Shown here: piece after piece, positions 1-12,400 of the stretch | Layout: the number at the start of each line of letters is the position of its first letter | Position numbering within the stretch: position 1 is the stretch's first letter | Assembly: GCF_032854445.1 (NCBI RefSeq) | Contig: NC_088305.1 | Location: 4,443,152 to 4,507,151 of the forward strand | From: Liolophura sinensis | Lineage: Eukaryota > Mollusca > Polyplacophora > Chitonida > Chitonidae | Direction: 5' to 3' | DNA: 64,000 nucleotides | Translations under genes and position numbers: made by a program | Notes under the pieces: generated by a model | What the model saw: the letters and a program-made list of their open reading frames with translations, nothing else | The model's database searches: none | Told to the model about the DNA's origin: nothing

Positions 1-702
1 GAAACAACACATTTTCATAGAAAGTTATTAGACATGCATCACATCTATAGTTAGAACATTATACCAAGAAACGGGCCCGAAATACCCAGCATACAAAAAC
101 ATTTTTAAATACCCGTCTCACGAATGAAAAAAATACCATATTAAAGGACAACCAAAAACAAGTATTAAAGGGCATATATTTGCAAATAACTTTTATGCTC
201 TGTCATGTGTCATTTTTTATGTTTATTTCCTGTTTTAAGAAATAAACAGACAAACAGAGTCAGAGGTAAACCAACTCGCGTCGTTTTGTTCGCCACTGGT
301 CGTTCGAAACAAGTCAGCTACGGTATCAACAGAAGCGGAAGTCGAATATGCGAGCTTGTGACACAGAATGCAACAATAGCGAGTATCAGATCTAGGATAT
401 AATATTTTATAAGTCAAAGCGAATGGAAAAGAGATCAACCATATTAATGGTAACCATCTCTTTTTGTATACAGAAACCATTAACATGTTTTTTAGAAAAA
501 AATTTTTGGATGGTTTAACTAATACATTCCTATTCAAAATAACAAAGAATCTAGGAATTCATTCCTGTGTGAACAGTTACGTACAAATGTCGTTCTAAAC
601 TTGATTTACGGATATAAATGATAAATAAACATAAATAACTATACTGGATGCAAATACATACACACATAGGCTTAAATATACCTAAGCATATAGATATTAT
701 AA

Positions 703-820
703 GTTATCCACGTGTGGAGAAGGGTATATGGGGATTAAACTCTGGGTGTGAAAATGTCTAAACCTGTGTGTGCGGCTCAGCGATAACATTTCACACCCAG
801 GGTTTTAAATCGTGGATAAC
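703..820. mobile_element. small fold-back (MITE-like) element
   Basis: The ends are perfect inverted repeats, GTTATCCACG and CGTGGATAAC. Inside them CTGGGTGTGAAAATGT faces ACATTTCACACCCAG. The 118-bp unit could fold almost end to end, as short non-autonomous DNA transposons do. No clear target-site duplication was seen. Confidence 0.55.
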
Positions 821-895
821 GGTTTTGTTCCTACAATATTTACCATACAGAAAGCCAGTTTCGTATAAGTAAAACTAAGAAAAAATCGTACTAGC

Positions 896-1265
896 TACAC
901 TGTAACAAATTACACTGTAATTTACAGTGAAAAGTGTCCGCAATTTTGTGACCAGTCCTTTTCACTGTAGATTACAAGATGTGCTGTTCAATATGTATGT
1001 CCAAAATAGTAGCATATTTTCACATATACCATTGTAAATAATCTCCATTGTAAATTCACAAAATCTACATATCTACAAGAAAACCAGTGTATATTACAGC
1101 AAAGCGTAAAGTAAGTGGTCAAACCGCTACGGTGTTACAGACAATGCTGTAAGTACCCTCCCACTAGAGTAAAATTGCACCACATCGGTGCGGAATTGCG
1201 CTGGCAAATGATGTAAAATATTTACAACGTGATTTACTGTAACAACACACAGTGCTGTAAATTTG
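896..1265. repeat. CACTGTAA-rich interspersed repeat, possible MITE
   Basis: Several short direct and inverted copies of CACTGTAA/TTACAGTG occur at both ends and inside, for example near 898, 915, 925, 960 and 1235-1260. The arrangement resembles a decayed MITE with subterminal repeats. Borders are approximate. Confidence 0.35.
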
Positions 1266-1377
1266 CATTCAATTCTCAATTTGCAGACAGTCCATGAATA
1301 TATATTATATACATAATATTAATTATGATTAATATGCTTTTCAATATATATATATAATATTGAGTTACCGCATATAA

Positions 1378-1493
1378 TTGTTTTCCTAAAAACCTGAAAA
1401 AGAAATAAAAGTGTCCTTTACGCATAATTTAAGTCGTCTACGTAGTGATGTTTACTTTCATTTTTAGGGTATTTTCCTTTAAAGGAGCTTTAA
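1378..1493. mobile_element. right-end remnant of the TTAAAGG MITE family
   Basis: The segment matches the right end of the element at 39048-39732: a TTTAGTGATG-like motif, then TTTTAGGGTATTTTCCTTTAA. Only about 115 bp remains. Confidence 0.5.
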
Positions 1494-3333
1494 ACCTCGC
1501 GTAGCGTTTCATGTGCTCAGATAGGGTTTGTGTCCCACTTCCGGTGGGCAATTACCAGATTTGTTAGCATAAAGGAATACAAAATCCCACTTTCAAAAGA
1601 ATTCTATTATAGCTAAGTCTTTCGTTTTTGTTGGGAGCAAAGGACAAAGTTGCGACTGAAATGGAAAAATCACCTCATTAATACAGGATTTGTCGTCACG
1701 CAGAACTACAGATAGAAGGGTCCATATTTTGCACCTTCGGAATTTGATGCATTTTCCTAGGATATGTTTGTACGCCCACTTATGATTCGTAGCCTTTGTG
1801 AGGGACAGTATTTATAGGTGGCGGCACGACTGTTTACATGCGAAGCCTAACTGTTTCTCTACCTCCACAAAGACCCTGTTGGTGTACTTGTTATCCGTTG
1901 GCGGAAATGTCTAAGCAAACACTTCAGTGTTGTTAGTAGGGAATATTCCTTCTATGTTCTCTGGATTCACGCGCGAAGACGACTACATTTGAAGGATACG
2001 TCATACATGAATGACTATTCATTCATGACTTTGAGGCTTTTTCCACTAGATTGTTCAAACCAAACTCTTAGTTTCATTCAACACGAGTACATAAGTATAG
2101 GTAAAATCGCCATGTCCACTTCCTCACGGATGCCATTTAATATCCTATTCATAATCAACACTAAAGCAAAAACTTGGATTGTCTAGGGGTCAAGTGTGCC
2201 TGACGCCATCACTTGTAGCACACGTTCACGTATTTCCGGAAATATAGACTGAGACACAAACAGATGCTTATCTTAATAGTTAAACACCCTTACTGAGACA
2301 ACACGTTGAAAGTGATGTGATAATATCTGATAAAGGTACAGATACATTCAGAGGTGTGAAACCCTTCAGAACCCTTTGTGTACCCCTTCATAAATGTAAA
2401 TACGTAATTATACAAGGCACAAGTTACTTGGGTAACACAACCAAATTTTAAAGGCTTTTTGCTTCTTTAAAGCTGAGATTATTTGGTTGACATATCTACA
2501 CACGGTTTTATGGATGGGTCACTGGGTGTGACATAACGGCAAACAGCTGATCTGAGTAAAGATCCTTTTCACCTTTTCATTTAATTATCTACTTATTTTT
2601 CTGTCAAAAAATGACAAAATATATTTTGTTTCTTATAAAAATAATGATGTGTAAATTTCTACGAATGTTAAGTCTATGGCTTACTGTGTATATGTTTAGG
2701 AAACTAAACACGTTTAAACCATCTAAAAATGGTTCATAACCCGACGGCGTGTATTTCACGTGGGGGTACCTTAAAAATAGCCTTGTAATGAAAAAAAAAA
2801 AACACTTTCAAACATGGATTAACATTCTGCCTAGTAATGTGACGTCAGGATGTTGTTAGTTAGATTACACACGATGTATGTAACCGTGGATGACATAACA
2901 TCCCTTAGTTAACATCTCTGAAATGGTTACGGAACGTCAAGGTTCCATACATAAAACACAAAAGTAATGAACACATTAGGAATACTTTGTTCACATCAGA
3001 AGTTATATACCATCTCCATTTTTTGTATTTAAACCGAAAAAATTGTTTGTCCATCTGGCTTTACCTTCTACTGACAAATGCAGTGACGATATTGGTCTTT
3101 GCTGTGCTTTCTCTTCGTTTGCTTCCTGTGAAGAAAAGGATCTTCCACTTGTCTGATGTGTTATACTTTCCCCAACTGTCAATCAAGAACATGCATTTGA
3201 TCATTCATAATCAGTGTTGTTGCAAACAGGTCAACTGAATGTCCAACACATTGATTACAAATGTTCAATCATTCTCTGTCATTACGTTTCAACTGCTTCC
3301 ACCGGGAATGGAATGAAAGAAAACTTTGTCACG

Positions 3334-3355
3334 ATGCGATGGTAGAACATCGCAT
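3334..3355 (-). other. perfect 8-bp hairpin in the probable 3' UTR of gene 1
   Basis: ATGCGATG and CATCGCAT are perfect inverted copies around a 6-nt loop, about 215 nt past the stop codon of gene 1 in its downstream flank. It could form an RNA hairpin if the 3' UTR extends this far; function unknown. Confidence 0.5.
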
Positions 3356-3568
3356 TGAAGACATAGTTAGCATGTGTAAAGAAACTAACTTGTATAGCGT
3401 AGGCCTATGGGTGCGTAAAAGTGAAATGTAAGACTCGGATCCTAAACAGCAAGTGTTGCAGTTAATTAATTTTAGATCATGGCCAACAGAAGTTGATGCT
3501 GGGAATTACAATTACGGGCTTAGATTTAATCCTGTTTAGACTTCTGCTTTCCGTGCAGATGTAGAAGC

Positions 3569-5442
3569 TCACAGCTTGTCCAATTCTGTTGGGTACGGAG
3601 ACTCCGGTTGGGTGTTGATTGCAGTAATTCCACTCGTATGTCGGTCTTCACCGATCACAGTAGAAATTCTTTTGAAATGATCGATCACTTCGACATTCCG
3701 TCGTGAATGTCCATGCGCATGTTTGTTGCGTGCATCTGACGTTGCAACCGTAGTATCAATATCAAGTCGACGTTGTTCAGCATGCCCGTAGCAATAGCCG
3801 TCAAATGAGTCACGATAATTAGGAAAGCTGTGACGTCCTGGATACTGAGGTGGAATCTGATGAGATGCCGGATATGTGGGTAGGGAAATGGAAGTTTTCC
3901 AGTCATCATCCCTATCTACATGGTTCTCCGACAAATAGTCCATCAGTTTTGCTATCTTGATCTTGTTATTTATTCCTGTATCCTTTCGTCTTTCCGCAAC
4001 TTCACCCTTTATCTTCCTACAGTAAAAATTACTATGCTTAATGGCCTTTTTATTGGATAGGTCGTGGTTGGCGGCGCAGCTGCTCCATAGTTTAGACTCC
4101 ATACTGCCGTCAGGTTCAGTAGTGGTACACGCACCATTCGAGGAATGAGCCATAGCATTTGCTCTTGTACCATTGTGGGGTTTACTTTGTTGACCTGGTT
4201 TTCCAGGTAGAGCATAAGAAATTTGACTTCCTTTACTATGGCGAGGGTTCTGACCCCCTTTCATGATTTCCGTGCATACTGGCACGCTGATGTTCTCTGT
4301 CCAGGTTGCTTTCGGCTGAGTGATATCATCCTGGTCGAGGTTGCTTTTCCCGAACGTATTCTTTTTAGAATTGCTATATTCGGGAGTGTTTGACTGAAAG
4401 GCAATGGAGTGACGGGTGTTTTTGTTGTGTGCGACTCGTTGACCATGTGATTTAGCAGTGGTGTCGGGAAACCCAGCTGTGGGAAATTTGTCATCATGGA
4501 TCACGGGGTGACTTTGCCTAGCAAAGGATGAGGATCTTCTAATATTCGCAAAAGTATCTCTGTCAAGCAACAAATCAGAAGTTTCGATTCCTATATCTGG
4601 AATGCTGAAATGCGTATGACGGTTTGGACGTTCTATCGCGCTAGTGACATGTCTAGGTTCGGAAAACGCCTTTTCATTATCATCACATCTCACAACCGTC
4701 GCCTTAAAAATGTCAAATTTTTCTTGCTTCTGAGAACAGTTTATATGATTTCCAGGTTTCTGTTGTCGACTCTCCTCTCTGCACAGGGATCTAGGATCAT
4801 GTCTGTTAGTCCTTTCCGGGGATGGACACATCGTAGGGTCTTCTTTCCAGGCTCCCTTAGGAGTGTTGTCAGTTGTGCCATGGTTGTTCTTGTGCCAGGT
4901 GTTTTTGTGGAAGTCGTTCTGCGTAAAGTGGTTGGAAGCTTTGGATTGAAGGGTATCTGGGTGGGGGGTGTTTCTCTGGTGCAGGTCCAACGCAGTGGGA
5001 TATTCCTTTTTTGAGGAAACATGCCCAACATGTTTTGACCGATTAAGACGTTTACGTTTCTTTCGCTTTTGTTGCTTCGCGTGTGGAAGACCAGAAACTT
5101 GATTGTCCTCATAAAGCCGGGTTATCTGATCACCTATCTGAACCGTTACGCTGACTGGAAATGGACGCACCATGGCGTCTAGTTGGTTGGCTTTATTCTG
5201 AAGATTGTTATGAGGGAGTATGTCCGTTTGGGGGTTGTTGCGGATGACCTCGATCGAGTTGGGTGTGTTTGACTGCAGGTCATCCGTGCAGTATGCGATT
5301 ATTGAAGCGTTTACATTGTTCTCAGTTTGTGTTTGTACATCGCTCCTGGGCACCTCGGGCGGGATAACCAAATCATCAGCTGGCGGGATATCATGAGGAT
5401 TTTCCCCGTCAGCATTGGGTTCACGTCGTTGCTGTCCATGCC
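3569..5442 (-). CDS. Membrane protein gene, large terminal exon (623 residues)
   Basis: This is the longest open frame in the window, running from acceptor ttttctaactccacacag to TGA at 3569-3571. The frame is open right to the acceptor, whose phase matches the donor of exon 3. The product is hydrophilic and low in hydrophobic clusters, with many His, Asn, Ser, Thr, Lys and Arg residues. A basic run lies at about residues 197-211 of the assembled protein. Late segments such as KIAKLMDYLSENHVDRDDDW and EVIDHFKRISTVIGEDRH could form short helices. A few N-x-S/T sites are present. No domain was recognised. Shadow frames on both strands inside it were ignored. Confidence 0.78.
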
Positions 5443-8400
5443 CTGTGTGGAGTTAGAAAAGTTATATAATTACTTCACCGAAGGAAACCGCAAGATGAGA
5501 ATTACTCATTTATGAACAGATTTTTCACTTCATTTGTACAGTACATGCATTTCACTGCGAGACTGATATAAGGAACTGAAAAAATCTGGTGAGACGATTT
5601 TCTTTTTGCTTTCGAAATTGAGAACGGTAAGCACTTAATGAGGATATCTGCTTGCCTGTCAATGACTGTGACATACGAGCTATGGGTTCAGGCCTGGGCT
5701 TTGACAGCGAATTACTACCTTCCCCACCCACATGACAATAAACCATAACAACATCCGCACGCGATATTACAACGATATCACAAGCTCTTCAGTAACTTGC
5801 GGGGGCCTCCGTGGCTCAGTCGGTTAGCGCGCTAGCGCAGCGTAATGACCCAGGTGCCTCTCACCAATGCGGTCGGTGTGAGTTCAAGTCCAGCTCATGC
5901 TGGCTTCCTCTCCGGCCGTACGTGGGAAGGTCTGGCAGCAACCTACGGGTGGTCGTGGGTTTCCCTCGGGCTGTGCCCGGTTTCCACCCACCATAATGCT
6001 GGCCGCCGTCGTTTAAGTGAAATATTCTTGAGTACGGCGTAAAACACCAATCAAATAAATAAATAAATAACTTCAGTAACTTGCCAGACTTTCGTGATTC
6101 ACCCCGGGAGCGCCGGGCTCCTCTACCCGAAAAACTGACCCTCACCGTATAATTAGCAACATTGTGAATAAACAATGAGTAATGTGTTGCATACCAGAAG
6201 CATAAATATAAAAAGTCCATAACTCTTATTCTAAAGATCAGGGGTTTGTCAGACATACTTCAGAGAGATATACATCACAAGGGGAAATCACAAATACAAT
6301 AATCCGCCAGCAACGCTTGTGTGGTCATTTGCGTAGTTTTACGTTCACAGAAGATCTCTTATCTTCCACCAACATGAAGGGTATATCTGCACATGACATA
6401 TGGGTAAGTGACTTGTGCAAACGTGGAATACACCGGTCCCTCCATATTCGCTCATCCATTAAGGTGACCGCCATCGTATACATCGTATAAGTGGGAAATT
6501 TTTGAGTTTGGCGTTAACATGTAGGTAATATGTTATTTACCTAAATTAAAAGTTGCACATAAAAGAATTCAAACTAACCTGTCTTAACCAAATAGGTAAA
6601 AAACACCAGAACAACCAGTAAGCTTCTCCAAGGATCTTCAGAAGAAACTGGGTAACCTTCAAATAGTTAAATGAAAACACAGCTTTAACATTTAGGTACA
6701 CATTCATACTTTACTTGTTAAAGCATTCACAGTTTGTCATTTGAGGTGAGATTGTGCGCGAAAAAGTTATCCTCGTTGAAATAGGTCTATTTTAATTGTA
6801 ATGGCGAAAAAGGTGACAGTAATGAGGGAATGAATAAATTAAATACGATATAAGGTAGTAGTGTAATGACAATTTTGTTTGATGCTATAAGAATGAGAGT
6901 TGATGTAAATAATACAAGAAAAGAGCCAGAATGTTAAAACCAGACCTGGGACGACAGTGTGATGATTGGCAAATGATAAGCTACCTAAGTTAAGGTTTTA
7001 TTCTATCCTTTCATTCAAATACTCAAATACTAGCAAAGTACAAGCCACCTAGATTAAGCAGAATGTTAACTTTAACTGATTGGACGTCACTGGTGTAGAA
7101 TTACTAAAAATGCTGTATTGTCTTCACGCTTAACAGGCAGTAGCATTAAAACAATGCAAAAGGGACCAGACATATTTAAGACAATTTGTGTTAAATCTAA
7201 ATTTGTTTATTAATTTATTTGATTGACGTTTTACGCCGTACTCAAGAATATTTCACTTGTACGACGGCTACCAGCATTGTGGTGGGAGAAAAACGCAGAG
7301 GCCAGAGGAAACCCACGACCATCCACAGGTTTGCCGCCAGACCTTCCCAAGTAGCCGGAGAGGAAGCCAGCATGAGCTGGACTTAAACTCACGGCAACAT
7401 GAGCTGGACTCACAGTCGAAGGCTTCTGGGTTATTGCGCCGTGCTGACGTCATTTGTATTAAAATCGCTGTTTACAGCTGACAGCTGTAAACTTGTATAC
7501 CTCACTTTTATGTAAAGCTAGTTATCTGACTTTATTTGTGTTCACTTAATTACCTGCATTACAGGGTATTTCGTGCGAGAATCTTACAAAATATGCAACA
7601 GATTTGTAAAAGCGCCCCATTTCTTCTCCGCGTTTATCTGGTATGCTCTTCCACATTTCTCTCTCTAAATGGCAGTGGCCCATTTCTGCTGACCCAACTA
7701 CCTGTGCTGTCCATTGAGCAAGGACGTTCAGTTACGAGCTATGCTGAAATATGTTAATAACAAAAAAACATACTGAGTATGTTTCATATTTTACTGATGT
7801 TTCTGGTCGAACGTTTTATGATTAAATCAGTTGTTCACGTATTTAACAGCTAAACGGTCTAGTATCTCCTGTGGGTGTATCGTATACACAGGTATATAGT
7901 TACGATAAGATTAATTGAAGGCATGACTGGGTTTTGAAGACACCCCCTATGTAGAGCTGTATGTCAGCTTCCACGTCGGAGGGTGGACAAAGTTCAAAGA
8001 TAAAATTACATAAAGTTCAGATGCAAGACTTTTAAAACTTGGTTGAAAATACGGTCTTCTACATTTGTTTCGATAAACCAAAGTTTTTATAGTTGGTATT
8101 TGAGATCATTTCTTGATATATATTGTATTTGCATAATACTGCTATAAGTGAAGATGTAAATAAATATATTTGGGATAGAATTTTGTCTTTTGTTTGTAAG
8201 ACAGACATTGGAAGCCAACCATGTTTATGTCATCCTTTTACAAGGACAAAGACATCATACTTACCGCCGGCAAGCTGATTGTGTCCCGATTTCTCCTTGA
8301 AACCACCGTTCATGGCAACGTAGGTGTTGGGGCCATGCCAGTAAGTGGTGCCTAATGCTGTCACAACCATTATCACGACAATTGTCAAGGCCGGATGATG

Positions 8401-9338
8401 CCGTAACCTGCCATGAAAAATACACAAACAAAAAAACGATCATTGCCATGTACTGATGGACGTGGTACTTCACTTCAGATTTAATATATTTATTTATTTA
8501 TCCATTTATTTGATTGGTGTTTGTTGCCGTACTCAACAATAATCCAACTTTTACGAGTAGTCACTTATGCAAAGCGGGGCGGAGCCCCCGCGGCAAACCC
8601 ACGATCTCAAAAACACCTGTACTGAATTTAGTCTAGGCGAATAAGAGGGATGCAAAATAAATATCACACTTATAGTCATAGAATATTAAAATATAGAGCA
8701 AGGTTTATCACACAGACAACTAAAAACTATGCGCAAAAATACTTTCATTTATTTTTTTTTTCAGATTATTTTAAGAGTGTTGAAAGGCTTCCAAAAATAA
8801 GAATTTTAGGAACATTATTTCAGTGATATTTTACTCATGGGTAAAAAGAGTTATACCGAACTTCAGTGTCGTGATTAGAGGTGGAAAAACGTCCTGTGAT
8901 GTGAGAGTTCTTAAATTCTGAAGTCCACCTTAGAAATCAAATGTTTGAACGCCTTTAACACTGCACAAAAATCTTAAAAAATAAATGAAAATTTATTCAT
9001 GCATAGATTTAGGTCGTCTATTTAGTGATGTATACGTCGATTTTTGGAGGTTTTTTCCTTTAATACTCAGACAGACAAACTCTGTTAAAAATTTCAAAGC
9101 AAACGTACATATTGTACTATTGTACCCACAAAGGCATCCTGAACAGATGTGATAATCATCCGAGACTCCAAACGTCTTACCAAAGAGTAATGTTATTCAG
9201 TTAATGTTTTCACTGCGATACCACCTTATTAAAACATTTTTACGTTTCAGTGTCATGGAGACACGAAGATATGTTAAATAAATAAATAAATACTGAAAAT
9301 AATAAGAAAAAATAATTAGAAAATAATGCATTTATATG

Positions 9339-9424
<86 letters not shown>

Positions 9425-12400
9425 CTCATGCTGAAGCTGCCAACTAATTATCCCTGATTTATTACATGTTTATGTTCATGTTCATTATTACTTTGTTTGT
9501 TTTCCCGATATCTGAAATTAACACAATTTGCATGAAACATAGTAATAATGCATAATAATTTTGGAAGTAAAATTTCTTTAAGGACTTGTCTTGGAAGACT
9601 TTGTCAAGAATTGAACGAATGCTTGCTGTTCAACGTCGTACTTAACGTTTTGTCAGTCACATGACGAGGAGGAGTCATAACGTGTATGTATGTATGCCTA
9701 TACTGTATCTACTTGTGACAAGGGGAGTGCATGTCGCCAAAGTGCTGCCCCCACTGAAGTATTATGCCGCGGACACCGGATATGACACCTATCTAGCCAC
9801 ATTATACTGACACCGGGTCAGCCAGTCGTGATTCATTGGTCTAACGTCTTAGTAATGAGCGCCAAGCGCAGCAGCATCAAATACGATTTTTTGGTGTGAT
9901 CAGAAATCTTCGGTATGACCAGAAGTCCTTTTCATTCTTATAGCTTTCTTATAGCTAGTCTGCCCGGCATTTTACATTTTTCTTCGATTTCTAACACATT
10001 ATGTTACGTTTCTGCGCAGCTATGTATTTTTCTTTCTCTCTATTGCGCCGTGTTCACAAGTGTTGAAATAGACTTGAAATAGATGTCTACTGGGCCGTGG
10101 AGACTAGCTCCACAGAGGAAGACGGCATAAGCTCGGTTTGAACTCATAGCGACAGCATTTGTGAGATGCTACTGGCTCATTGCAACGCGCTGGCAGACTT
10201 ACCCACCTGACCACTGAGGCCCCTGTGGTTGCTCTAGTTTTACTCTAAACACATACATACTGAATAGTGAGTGCTTGGGGTTTAACGTCGTACTCTTTTA
10301 AAGTCTTAGGTGTGACTCGATCCAGGATTGATGCTGTATCTACCGGTCCCGAAGCGGACGCTCTACCAACTGTGCTATCCAGGCCGGTTTACTGAATAGT
10401 AAAAGCAAGCAGCGTCCACTGTGGTTACCACACTTTTTACTGTACTTCTATCTGCACTAGTACTGCCTTTAATGGGTCACTATTAAATGTGTCACTGGAT
10501 CATACATTGTATATTTAGCACACACACGTTTCCTACAACATGGAACTACCTCGGGTCAGGTATGACCATATAATTAGCTAGGATGACGTTTTACTTTATA
10601 TAGTATACGGTTTGAGTTACATATAGAAGATCCGGGAAGAAACGTAATTTGACCGACATAATACATTATGTGTAATACATCACAGTTTAACGTGTTCAGA
10701 GTCCCAACTCGTGACATATAGTGCATGTATAGAAATAGTCTACATGCTGACGCCGCATGAATAATTAGATCGTTGCGAGCCCTCTGTATAATTTTATATG
10801 TATAAAACTGCAGCATAGCAAGTAAAACGACGAGTTAAATGCAGTTTGCAAACGGTCACAGATAACCTGTGAAGTACGGTTGCACGATTTGTGACGACAC
10901 CGCAATATGTTGAGTAATTCTAGAGTAGCGATTTCTGCACTTTTTACTTAATTCTTCTTAAGCCATGGTGCGGGTAACTTGCTACCATTTAAGCATTTAC
11001 ACGAACAGTTAGAATAAAACACTGAGGTAAGGTAATTGACAAGAGGCAGTTACGTGTGAAAATTTGCCAATTGTATTACGCTATCGTCATTGCGTTGGGT
11101 TTCCTCACAATACCGAAAGTTTTCTATTATATTACGATAGTTATTTAAGTCAGTAGCGCAATACTTACATCCTGTTTATCTGCTCACCCAACTCCATCAT
11201 ATCAGTGTCTGAGCTGAAAGGGGAAGAAGGCAAATTTTATACCACACCCGTGATTTATTTGTTCAGCTATTATTTAAGAAGGTTCTCTTTCACTTTTTAT
11301 TTCTATTCAATTTTTTTTTTCAACAATGTAACTTTTAGGGCGGCTCAGCATTAGACCCGACTTTGGTATAATACTCAACATCAATTGGAAGAAACATGCC
11401 TTAGCATGTTCCAAGTCGATAATCGCAAGATCCATTTAAAAAGCAACGTTTTACACTAGCTCCCAAAATGCAAAGGTATTAACAAATTATACAATAGGAA
11501 ATGAAGCCGGTAACACACAAGAGAGCAGCGGTTATCAGTTTTCAATGATGCCGGGCAGACAGTGGATATTCCAGGCATGAATTCCATATCAAAGTTTAAA
11601 TTCGTAGTCCATTAACACTTAAGCCTATATAATAATATCGTACATTTATTTCTGAGCAGTATTTGAGGCGATAGAACCGAATACATGCAAACACGTACAG
11701 GGAGTGATGACATATAATCAGTTAGAATATATAAGAAAACTTACATAGGTCAATATGTAAATGATAAGTAGCTTCGCGAATCAGTTTGTAACGATGCCAG
11801 GAAGAACTTTAAGTCATTTAACGTGCGAATTCCAAATCATATTTCTGGTTGAAAATCCTAAAACCTACCCCTTCAAGTCCCCATGAAAAAGACGCACGTC
11901 ACAGCGGCTTTAACTACAACTGTGATTGATTGTAAAGTGGCGAGACAGACATTCGTAAACTTCCCACATACTTAATATGTGTCTTTAAAACAACAAATCT
12001 GCCCACATATACTGATTTGGTAAATAACTGTGTATTTAAACGAAGTACTAAATAATTACTAAATAAACAGTAGATAAACATAATGAACACGATCTCAATA
12101 AATAATATATATGTTAATAGCAATACTTGCACACATTAATGCAACATTGCGAACCCATGGAAAGGGAAGTCAGTCATTTAAAATAAGTATACGGGTATAG
12201 AGTAGAGCATTGCTGTATTTTAGATGATTGAAGTACTAACAAGAACAAAGGAATGAATGAATGAACTTAACAGCTACAATACGTATCCAAAAGTAAAATA
12301 ATAATACGAAATATACAATTCATCTCAGATCTATCGAGTGGGATGTCATTAACTTTATTCAATCATACTTCTTATAGTGCATGCGCCGCTTTAGATCACT

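Larger units (their letters stand above)
1..3568. other. gene-poor flank downstream of gene 1
   Basis: No convincing coding exon was found. The stretch includes the fold-back element at 703-820, a CACTGTAA-rich block at about 896-1265, a MITE-end remnant at 1378-1493 and the probable 3' UTR of gene 1 near its right edge. Short ORFs of 65-100 codons here look like chance. Confidence 0.5.
5443..8264 (-). other. intron 3 of gene 1
   Basis: Phase-1 intron of 2.8 kb bounded by gtaagt and acacag. It contains a full SINE (5801-6070), a copy of repeat family C (about 6905-7190) and an inverted SINE (7205-7452). No additional exon was recognised. Confidence 0.6.
8408..11168 (-). other. intron 2 of gene 1
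   Basis: Phase-2 intron of 2.8 kb. It holds a truncated SINE A (8488-8612), a right-half MITE remnant (about 8750-9067), an AT microsatellite (9341-9422), other SINE pieces (9635-9860, 10095-10235, 10262-10388) and an inverted family C copy (10868-11100). Confidence 0.55.

Noticed and set aside
4610-5014. 134-codon plus-strand ORF
   Set aside because: Shadow frame inside the large terminal exon of gene 1.
5811-6256. Short ORFs on both strands near 5.8-6.3 kb
   Set aside because: They fall in or run through a SINE with a perfect target-site duplication.
10300-10388. tRNA gene on the minus strand
   Set aside because: It has A- and B-box-like sequence but continues into SINE family B; it is a SINE head, not a tRNA gene.
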